Part shown: in pieces, positions 12,185 through 22,400 of the stretch | Layout: each line of letters starts with the position of its first letter | Position numbering within the stretch: the stretch's first letter is position 1 | NCBI GenBank assembly: GCA_036346275.1 | Contig: CM070724.1 | Span: forward strand, 49,725,038-49,789,037 | Source: Otatea glauca | Lineage: Eukaryota; Streptophyta; Magnoliopsida; Poales; Poaceae | Direction: 5' to 3' | Length of the DNA stretch: 64,000 nt | Notes under the pieces: generated by a model | Databases searched by the model: none | What the model was told of the DNA's origin: nothing | What the model saw: only the letters and a program-made list of their open reading frames with translations | Translations under genes and position numbers: made by a program

Positions 12185-13530
12185 TGAAAAATGGTCATTT
12201 ATTCCGAGACTAGTTTCTGCTCTTGCAAACACCACACAGAGCAGAAACTGGATGAGCCACTGGCTTCTGCTTTTGAAAAGAAATATGTGTTTCATGACAA
12301 CATGGCAAAAACATAAGCGAGCAATTTCTTCATGCAACTCTGTTTCGCTCCCCTGCCGTTGGGGCTTACAGCCGGTAACTAGTAGTAAGCGAACAGTGTC
12401 ATACATGATTAAAAAAAATCCAGAACAAAGACCTGATATTACAAAAATGATGTTTTTTTTTCTGCAAGAGGGTTTCAGATTTTTTTCGCGGCGGATGTTC
12501 GAAGAATATTTTTTGCATGCTAGCCTTATAGGCTGATTTGCACAGCCCTGAAATAAAGTTCACAAATTGCAACAGCTAGTGCTTAACATGAATCCCTTCC
12601 TTTTAATCCTTGTTTCAGACAAAGGATAGTCCATTAAAAGCCCCTTTTGGAAAGGTCTCCCAAATTACTACAGAGTTTGCATCATATGTACAAGAAGACA
12701 GGAACCGATATTGCCTCTCTATGGTTGGCAATTAGCTGATACCCTTTCTGCACTACAGCCACCAATTTTCCGAAGATTCCTGCCCAAATATTGGATCATC
12801 ATAACAGGGCTTTGGCTAGAGCGCCATACATGGGACTAAGCGAGAAATCTTGCCTTCGGTGAATGCAGGTCGACGGCTGTGTTGTTGGTCATTGGTTTGT
12901 TTTACTCCGATGCCTCATGAATATCACCGACTTTTTAACTCGATCACAACAATAGGTTTCAAGAAGAAACAACTAACCTGAGTATCACTGAAGTATTGCT
13001 CCACAGTCCAAATATATACCGGCAGGCTCATCCATTTTTCGTTGCCCTTTGTCATGCTCACGCATATATCATTGGACTTTTGCTAACAGCCCATGCATTT
13101 CTCATGTAATCCATCCTATAGGATAAACATTAAGGATCAAGCATATGTGGCAACAAACTATGAAACCTTGAACAACCTGAAAATGTGGATGGCAAGGGCT
13201 TCAAAGGTTTTCCCGGTGGACGCTGCAATGCACACATCAGTTTGTTTCGCTCCCACGCCGTTGAGGATTACGGCTGGCAACTAGTATTAAGCGAACAGTG
13301 CGAACATAACAAAAAAAAGGTCAGAAAATACCGTAGTATTACAAAATGATAAGTGTTTTCTGCAGGAGCGTTTTGGCTTCTTTTTTTTACCACCAGGATA
13401 TTCCGTACTACATTTTTATTCTAGAACACGCAAAAGTTTTCATTAATGTGGAAACATGAACAAAGCCCATGCTTCGAGGTTAGGTCCCAGAGCCGCACCC
13501 ACTCACTGGCACAAGATCCTACTGTTTTGT

Positions 13531-13590
13531 ATGCTAATTTCTTTGTTTCTAAATAGACGAATGCTAATTTTTTTGTTTCTAAATAGACAG
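13531..13590. repeat. 30-bp tandem duplication
   Basis: Two adjacent 30-base units begin ATGCTAATTT and end AAATAGAC; they differ at three bases. They abut the LINE remnant. Confidence 0.75.
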
Positions 13591-13600
13591 CTCAGAACCT

Positions 13601-13921
13601 GAATCGGCAACGCATCTTCTACTAGTATGCCCTTTCACCAAACAGATTTGGAGGAAGGTACTCTCACAAACGCAGGTCAATCCGCACATTCCAAAGATAG
13701 GGATGCAGGCGGCGGAATGGTGGAGAATCGTTCGTCAAAATGTGCCTAAGCACTCGCGTAAGCATGTTGACGGGGCCATAATTTATTCATTCTGGAATAT
13801 ATGGAAAGAGAGGAATGCTAGAATTTTTAACAACGTGTACAGTTCTGCCCATATCATTTTTGACCACATCTCGCATGATGTCGCAAATCGGATGGCGGCA
13901 ACACAGTTTGGGCCTCACTAG
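13601..13921 (+). pseudogene. LINE reverse-transcriptase C-terminus (zf-RVT), 5'-truncated
   Basis: One open frame gives ESATHLLLVCPFTKQIWRKV, then GAIIYSFWNIWKERNARIF, ending at TAG. This is the C-terminal zinc-binding zf-RVT region of plant L1-type non-LTR retrotransposons (E..HLL..CPF...W, then WNIWKERN.R.F). The endonuclease and polymerase are absent, consistent with the 5' truncation usual for LINEs. About 130 bases downstream look like the element's 3' untranslated tail. The frame is intact as far as it goes, but it is only a fragment. Confidence 0.85.
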
Positions 13922-14801
13922 GGCTTTCATCAGGCACTCTTTTAGACGCTTGCTGTTTTCATCGTAACAACACAGATGAGATGCTTGCATATTTTCTGAT
14001 ATGGAGATGTTTCTATCAATCAATCAACCTGACGCATAAATCGTTTCCGGCGGCAAAGTCATCAGCCAGCAAAATCACAGCAAAAGCTAAGGTCTACTGC
14101 AGGGGGCTAAGATGGCCGGAGGGCAAGACAATTGGCTCAGTGTCTGACTAAAAAAAGTGTGGTCATGGAGCACGGCTCTTCAGTTTTGTTGTTTTTGGTG
14201 CGATGAGATGTTTAAAATCTAAGTGCTACTAGTCCTGTATCAAATTTTTTGCTACTATTGTTTTCCCTCTCCTATCTTAAATACATGATAGAGCTTCTGC
14301 CGTTCCGTTAAAAAAAATTACATTTTAACCAAGATATATATATATAGAAATGATCAAATCACCTTTTTTTTTATCAACTCACCTAGTGCTTTGGGATGGT
14401 GTGTATTACTCTATTCCACAGTAATAAATAACAATGAGAATAGTGAATGATACGTGTATGCAAAGGAAAAACCAGTTAAAAGTTATCTCAAAATTATAGA
14501 ATAATATGTATTATAAACAAAATTTGAAAACTAGAATGCCATGTTTTCAGATACTGACGTAGTGAACGTCTTCGCATGTGTTTACCGGTTTCTGGCTGCT
14601 AGGAAAGATCGGCTCTCTGGTAGTGAGTGATGGCATGGCTGCCAGCCTGCCATTGTCGCCCTATTGATGCTATGAAATGCCTGTCCTGTCTCTGTGGACT
14701 AATTTTCCTTTTCCTTTTCCTACCGGGAGGGGGAAATGATCATTTGGCTCGAGCCAAACCTATGAACTCTTGCCAAAGTCACAATTCACAAATAAATCTC
14801 A

Positions 14802-15055
14802 CTCTCTCCATCCAAGTTTATAGGATGTATTTTTAATAATCTTGTCCACAAATATAGGATGATATTTCAATGCAAAAAATAGTGTGATGTTCACTCTATA
14901 TCCCTGATAAATATATATCTTTACTTTATATTCTCTACATGCATGTGTTGAATATAGTGCTAGGTGATAATAATTAGGGATAATTAAGTCATTTTCAATA
15001 TATTCATGGTCTATGCGTCAAAAAAAATACGCCTTATAAATTTAGATAGAAGGAG
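14802..15055. mobile_element. Degenerate Stowaway-like MITE
   Basis: The left end CTCTCTCCATCCAAGTTTATA and the right end TATAAATTTAGATAGAAGGAG are imperfect inverted repeats of the CTCCCTCCGTCC type, about 250 bp apart and AT-rich. The same layout is cleaner at 19726-20007. Confidence 0.7.
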
Positions 15056-15257
15056 TATTTCTCACCTTTATAGTGTCAAATATATGCGGTTAGCTCGGAT
15101 TCAGTGGCAAATATGCAATTCTCCCTTAAAGAACCATGGAGTCAATGCATGGTAGAGTGAGGAGGCCTCTTTAATTCAACTAGATGAGTGACCGCGGAGT
15201 GCCACGCCGCGATCGCTGCTCCCCCACGCAAGCAAATCGAGAAAACGCGCGAATTGG

Positions 15258-15505
15258 TTGAAAGGATATAAACATAATCACGCTCTTTTTTTGCATTTAT
15301 TTAGGGTCCTTTCACGAAGGATCCGCGATTTTGCCAAACCGAAAGGCCATTTTCGTAAAAAAAAATGATTAAAAGGATCTAAACGTAATTACGTGGTTTT
15401 TTTGCATTTATCTAAGGTCCTTTCACGAAAGATTCGCAATTTTACTTAACTGAAAGGTCATTTTCGTAAAAAACAGCTGAAAGAATCTAAACGTAATTAC
15501 GCTTT
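15258..15505. repeat. ~110-bp tandem repeat, 2.3 copies
   Basis: The block GGATCTAAACGTAATTACG ... TTTTTGCATTTAT ... GGTCCTTTCACGAA ... GGTCATTTTCGTAAAA occurs twice, with a third start at 15483. The offsets are about 111 and 108 bases. No coding function is visible. Confidence 0.75.
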
Positions 15506-15567
15506 TTTTCGAAGCCCGACAAGTGGTTGGCCTCGTTGGTAAGGAAACTTGCAAGGTTTATAATACA

Positions 15568-15796
15568 GACTCTGTTTGACAGAGCTTTAAATCCTAGCTC
15601 CACGTTAGAGCTGGAGCTTATAGATTAAAATAAAGTGAATTAAATTTATATTTTTAGTCTAAAATTTAATAAGATGATCCACCTAAACATTCTTAATATA
15701 TTTATAGCTCCAGCTCCACAAATTTCTGAAAATAGGAATACCTTGTTCCACCAACTTCACAGATTTTAGTGGAACTGGAGCTGTCCCAAACACCCC
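15568..15796. mobile_element. MITE, 'CTGTTTGG...AGCTCCAGCTCC' family, copy 1
   Basis: The left end CTGTTTGACAGAGCT and the right end AGCTGTCCCAAACACCCC are imperfect inverted repeats. The core AAAATAAAGTGAATTAA...ATTTTTAGTCTAAAAT...GATGATCCACCTAAACA is shared with copies at 36571-36800 and, inverted, 39796-40024. It is non-coding, about 230 bp. The target duplication could not be fixed. Confidence 0.75.
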
Positions 15797-16137
15797 ATAG
15801 TATATAATATAATATAATTCAACACCCTACTTGCTTCGACAAACACCATAAAAATCTGTAAGTCAAGTGTTTTCTATCGAACAGCGGCTTGAATCTGTTC
15901 AAATTTCTATTATGTGCTCAAATTTCCACGTGAAACACATGGAAGATTCACTTTGGGGATAACAACTATATACTACAAACCCTAAAAACACAAAGAGAAC
16001 CATATTGAAAAAAAAGGCTATGCTAATTACTTACCACTGTCGTCTACAGGGAAAATTCATTATGGCGCAATTCATTATCTGGGGAAAAAAACACACCGTG
16101 GGCACTTAAGCTTACGATCCAAATAGTCTTCGTTTGT

Positions 16138-16164
16138 GATATATATATATATATATATATATAT
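16138..16164. repeat. (TA)n microsatellite
   Basis: A run of about thirteen TA dinucleotides lies ~270 bases upstream of the biotin gene start codon. Confidence 0.95.
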
Positions 16165-16427
16165 TTATTTCTGTCGGAATTAAAGTGATTTCTATGAAAT
16201 ACTTGCAAATTCGTGCAAAGATCATGCATTTGAACTATTTTAAAAAGATTCATAAAAATCATATTCGGTTTAGAAGAATTTCACATTTTTAATGGTTTTA
16301 AACCGAAGATAAAGCATTGAAGCGAAGCTTATCTTGTTCGCTTATCACACGGACTGACTGACACTCCTCTCCCTCTCGTCTTCTCACGGTTCACCCAAAC
16401 CCCCGTTCAAAACCCAAGTCCGCAGCC

Positions 16428-19400
16428 ATGCTCCGCCTCCTCCTCCACCTCCGCCACGCTCGCCGGCGCCACTACTCCTCCGACGCCGTGCACCTATCTT
16501 CGCCGACCTTCGCCGTCTTCGGCGCCAACACGGGCGTCGGCAAGACCCTCGTCTCCGCGGGCCTCGCCGCCTCCCTCCTCCGCTCCCCCGCTGCCTCCCC
16601 GTCCGCCGTCCTCTACCTCAAGCCGCTCCAGACAGGCTTCCCCGCCGAGTCCGACGCGGCCTACCTCTTCCGCAGGGTCCCCGCGCTCCTCCGCCCCTCC
16701 CAATCCGTCCGCCTCGTAGCCTCCCTCGACACCCTCTCCCCGGCCCCCTCCCTGGAGCCTCCACTCCCTTCCGCCGAGGAGACGGCCTTCGTCTACGACG
16801 GGGAGGGTGAGGCGGTGAGGAAGCTGTTGGCGTGCAGGACGCTCTACGCGTGGCGGGAGGCGGTGTCGCCGCACCTGGCGGCGGAGAGGGAGGGGATGGC
16901 GGTGGAGGACGCGCAGGTCAGGCGGCGCCTGGCGGCGTGCTTGGTCGAGGGGGAGGAGTTAGGTAAGGGGGAGGGGGAGGTGTGGAAGCTGGTCGAGACC
17001 GCCGGCGGCGTGGCCAGCCCCGGGCCGTCCGGCACGCTGCAGTGCGATCTCTACCGGTGCGTGCTGCTTGATGCTTTTTCAACACGCACATATGCTATTT
17101 TATTAGTTAATGTTAGAATTTTGGATACCATATATCACGGGATGTTTCCATAATCTGAATTAATTGAGGAAATGAAATGATGTGTAGGTTTATCATGATG
17201 CAATTGTTGTGCACTGTAAACCCATTGTCGATGTTTTGCTCGAGATAGTTAATGTGATGCATGCTCTGTGTATTTCCTATCTATAAGACCGCTAGAGAAT
17301 TTATTAGCCTCTTCCATGGAAATCGCAATCGCAATGGTAGTATGTTAGAGGTAGCTTGCAAGTTGGAGATAACAATGGTGGTTAATGAGCATGTGGTTAG
17401 ACCGACATGCGGTGAACAATCTGCTTCTTTCAAGTTTTTCGTGAGGTTGTATATTGAATTGTTTCATTTTGGTAATGACAAGCATGGACTGAGTGAATTT
17501 TCATGTGCTGGAGCAGTTCCTGTTTTTAATTATAGAAGTGCTGAAAACAGTCACGTATCCAAAATCCTGTTTAGTTTATTGTTGCCAATTCCTAAGCAGA
17601 ACTGTAGCAGTATCTGAACTCATTCCTGAGTATTTCTGATGTTTGTCTACGTGGCTACGTGCTTATCTCGTTTTGTTTTTTTGACATGTTTTCATGTCTT
17701 CGTAACTTAGCAGTTGTGGTGATGTTACCAAATGTTTCAGATCATACTTCAAAATTCCTTAACAACTTTTGAATTGGTTACATCCATTCTTAAAGAACCC
17801 TGTGGTCTGTTAACTGTTAAAACTCCTTGTCCTTGACATGTCTGCATCTTAGGTTGCCACCGTTTTTTATTATGTGCAAATTTTGACAGGCCCTTTAGGT
17901 TTCCTGCTATTCTTGTTGGAGATGGCCGTCTTGGTGGTATTTCATCCACTTTATCTGCATATGAAACCCTGTTTCTCAGAGGGTATGATGTGAGCGCAGT
18001 TCTTCTGGAAGATCGTGGCTTGTCAAACGACAGGTTCCTGTTTTCTTACATGAGAAACAGGTGACGGACATGTTTCTGTTCTTGATCAGTCTTTTAAATT
18101 TCAATCCTATTATTTTGTAAAAAAATGTTTTAGCAGCTCTTTGGATGACAGCTTTGTATTGTTTGTGTTATTTAGGGTACCTGTGCTTGGCCTGCCACCT
18201 ATACCAGAAGATCCTTCAGATGACCTAACTGAGTGGTTTTCTGAATCATCTTCAGTTTTTAGTTTGCTTAAAGATTCCCTGCAATCTTTTCATTCAAGAA
18301 GAATTCAGAGGTTAATTAGTATGCAAAGAAAATCAAAGGATTTAATATGGTGGCCCTTCACTCAGCACAATCTTGTCCCTGAAGATTCTGTTACAGTAAT
18401 TGATTCACGTTGTGGTGAGAATTTCTCAGCATACAAGGTTTGTCAAATGTTTACTTCTAGTTTCTTTGAAAATAAATTTGTATGAAGGTTTGATAATTTA
18501 GCTAGTGTTGGCTGGAACATTAACCATTGTTGTGAAATCTTTTGATGTAGCTTAAAGACAACAAGATGATGATCATCCCTCAGTTTGATGCATGTGCAAG
18601 TTGGTGGACTCAAGGACCTGATTCTAACTTGCAGGTTATTGTCCTTGCATCTTCCTGATCTGCGAATCTCTTTTAACTTGGTTTGCTAAGAGAACTCTCA
18701 TTATAGGTGTTCTATTGCTAAAGTTGTGTATGTTGAACTTTTTACAGGCAATTTTTGTAGCCTAAACTTCTCTTTGCTCATTAGATTGAACTTGCTAGAG
18801 ATATGGGTTATGCTGCTGCAAGGTATGGCCATGTGATGTTTCCGGAGAATGTTCACGAGCCTGCGCTTCGTTGTGCAGAACTGTTGCTTGCGGGAGTTGG
18901 CAAAGGTCGGTGCTTTTTACTTATTTTCTATTGATTATGATGCTATGCACAATTAAAACTTTAGGAGTGTCGATCTTCCCTTAATGAACAAAATGATGTA
19001 TCACTATGAAAATTGACAAATAGTTTTAAGTACCTTTTAGCTGCCAAATTCCGTATTTTATCTTGAATATACCTAGAGCTTATGCGCTTGATAGATAATT
19101 GTCTTTGGCTTAAGAAAGGAGACAATAAAAAGGAGACTGAAGTGTGAAATGATACTTTCTTATCTGTGTCACATTGATCTTTGAATTTTGCACATGAAAG
19201 CATTATTTCTTGTTTGATGCCTTAATAATTGTTCAGCTGTTCTTGATGTCATTCATGTCCTGCTATTCAATTCACATTGCTGAGGAAAATCTCACTCATT
19301 TCACCACAGCTTCCCTTTATTTTGTTGGCCAGATTGGGCTTCCCGAGTTTTTTATTCGGACAATGGATCAACTGCAATTGAAATTGCTCTAAAGATGGCA

Positions 19401-22400
19401 TTTCGTAAGTTTTCACTTGATCATGGGATTCTAGTGGACAGCGACAAGAGTGTCACAAATGAAAGAAATATTCAGTTTAAGGTCTGTTGCTCTTATACTG
19501 AACATCCTAGTCTTTGTTACTTCATTTTGTCAACTGTAAATCAAAGTTCACTGCAAGAGAGATTTTTTCAGATTTCTCTTGGAATCCACACTGATTACAA
19601 TTGACCTCGTCTGTATTAGTTAGGATGCAAGTTTCTTATTTACTAAAAATGGTCGGACTATGTTCTTCAATTTTCTATTTGCATTTTAGTGTGATGGTGT
19701 TTATCATAGTAATTGCATTGCCCTACTCCCTCTGTCTAAAAATATAAGACGTATTTTGACTTTGCACAAGGATTAAGGTCGCGCTGAAATTGAGAAAGGT
19801 ATAAAAGAAAATGACTTAGATGCCCCCACTTAATTATCTTGAAAGATGAGAGATGATACTTTGTGTGGGTGGTAATGAATAAATGCATTTGGTTGAGAGA
19901 ATAAATAGGGGTATAGAAGGAAATGCTTCATTAAATCTACACGCAAACCTTATATTTATGGACAAAACCATTCAAAAAATAAACCTTATAAACTTGGACG
20001 GAGGGAGTATATTCTTTTACTTGAATGTTGGCCAAGAATAGCATAAGAACTCCAGCAATCATCCATGTACTTGAAATTTGGCAACACATTTTTGAGCAAA
20101 CATATATTTAGAAAGGCAACATATGCTATGCAACAAGCCAACAACCCTTTGTGATGCACTCATGCAATCAACTTCCGGTTTAGGCACCAAATTAACATGA
20201 AAATATCCGAATTCTTTTTATGACGTAGTCTATAGTGTTCTAGCACCCTTTAAAATTTCAACTTCAAATTTAAAATGTGTTCAAAGAAACAAAAAAGATA
20301 AGTTTCCTATTAATAGTAGCATTTGTCTTTTCTTTTTTCCTTTTCCTTTTGATTTATCATTTGTTAGATTTTTCTCGTTTTTGTTACTCTTGACATAGAA
20401 TGAATTTTAACTTGAGGCTTTAATGTTTTATACATAGGTACAGTAGATTGAGAAGTACACCTAGACTTTTTTTGGTAATTTTTCATGTTGATTTGGTGCC
20501 TAAACCACGGACGATTGCATGAATGTACCACAAATAGTGATTGCATGGCATATGTTGCCATTTAGAAATATTCATTTTTCTAGTTAAAAATGAAGGAAAA
20601 AGATATTTCACAGAACATGTTTGTTTAGATTTTTCTGATACCTTTGTTAGGTCACTTGATTCTATGGTAAAATCTTGCCAACAGCATTATGATTACATCA
20701 TATTAAAGTACGTGAAAAATGTATGCAGATCAAATTACAGATTAATGTGTCATAAGTCATAACCATTTGTAAGTCAGATGAGGTATGTAATGTATAACAA
20801 GTGTACAACATTCATTTAGCCTTTGAGTTTGATGTTAGTTGTTACATTCGTATTCTGTTTTACTGAGGAACAGTGAATATGTTCGTTCAGCATAGCACAG
20901 TATGAGGCTAAGAGTGAGATGTTTGAGAAATTGACCTTTGGATTAGGTAGGAAATCCATTCGATATAGGAAAAATCCCTATATATCACTGGATGCGAACT
21001 GTTTTCTCCAAAACACTATTCAAACTTTCTGCTGCACAATAGTGTGTTTTGAATACAATTATGACCAATGGACATCAACTTTCTCTGGTGGGCTGTTCCT
21101 CCAATCCGTTCACTTCCTCCTTGGCTCCCTTCACTCCCCTTATCGCCATTCCCCGGCAACTCTTATGCCATCCTCGCCAGCCTCGTGGCCCTTTGCACGC
21201 ACTGGTAGTGATGACGTTGCCGTCCTGGCCTCAACATTCACCAATGCTGACAGTCCTTGCCTTCCTGCCGTGTCGATTTGATGATCACGGCACATCTGGA
21301 GAGGCATGATATGTGGTCAGCGGCTTCCTCTGCCACAGGCCTGCAGCTATTTGGGCCCACTTCTGGGCTTATCAGCACCGCTGAGGCGCTGCATAGGCTA
21401 TCAACACTGGAAAGCAGTACTTGCCCCTCAAATCTCCTCTGGCTCAGTGACCCCCATTCCTGCCTTGCCTCCTTGTCACGACTGCTTTCCACTACGCTTC
21501 TGTCCCTGCCATCTCCCTCTACCTCTGCTACATCTAGGAACCTTCATCTATGCTGGGGTCACTGGTGTGTGTGACTGATGTAGAGCCCAGTAGCTCACAC
21601 ACTGCATGGTGTATGCTGTGGTCATCTGCAGCCATTGAGATTTTATATTTGGACAGTTAGATCAGCAGCATTCCAAAATAGTGTAGTATGGAGAATAACA
21701 CTCTAAAAGGCCTGTTTGGATAGGGGGTTTTGGATCCGAATCCTTAGGGTTTAATTCAAATTTGAACTAAATCCCAAAAGTTCCTAAAGAAATCCACCTC
21801 ATCCAAACATGCCCTAAAAGACTTCAATGGTTAGTAACACCCCAAATCTCATCAAGTGTGGAAAATAACATTACTAAGGATGTTTTTGCCTTGTTTCATA
21901 TATTCACCACTGTTACACTCTTTTTTTTTATCACAATGACCCACCCCTATATTATTCAGTAATTATATCTGGAGGAACAAATAAGGCAATGTGGACCATA
22001 GATTTTTAAACTCCATTTTTTTCCCTCTCCTGCTGATCTTTGTATTTATTAATTGAATTCTCTCTAGGTCCTTGCTCTAAAGGGTTCCTATCATGGTGAT
22101 ACTCTGGGTGCTATGGAAGCTCAAGCTCCATCAGCTTATACATCGTTTCTTCAGCAGCCATGGTATGCATAAAGTTCAGTTTCATATTTACTATGCTGAA
22201 TGCCTAGAAGTATTTGTTGTACTGCTGCTCTTTGGTGTCCTAATAGAAATTTCTTATCAGCACTTGTCTTTACCTATAGTGTATGTTTTTACTAAGAAAT
22301 AATTAAATGAAAGCTTTGTTCTTTGAACCTCTTGTCCTGTTGCTAGTTTCGAAATAAGTAAATCTGAAATCAGTCACGTGAGGTTTCTTCTGTAGGTATT

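Larger units (their letters stand above)
11030..13400. repeat. Diverged segmental tandem duplication
   Basis: About 11041-11280 and 12870-13130 align over their length, for example CCTCATGA[CA]TATCAC, ATATATACC[AG]GCAGGC, ATATA[AT]CATTG and CTCATG[AT]AATCCATCC. A second pair, about 12320-12490 and 13228-13390, shares TCTGTTTCGCTCCC-like, AGTA[GT]TAAGCGAACAGTG and TATTACAAAA[AT]GAT segments. The order is kept, so a unit of roughly 1.8 kb was duplicated in tandem and has diverged. No coding sequence is seen in either copy. Confidence 0.6.

Noticed and set aside
16494..17035. Long minus-strand frames opposite exon 1 of the biotin gene
   Set aside because: GC-rich third positions keep antisense frames open. 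The sense frame has clear P-loop and KPLQTG motifs, while the antisense is low-complexity Arg/Gly/Glu.
21049..21578. Coding exon inside intron 6
   Set aside because: Frames are open on both strands without a family match, and the biotin gene splices cleanly past it.
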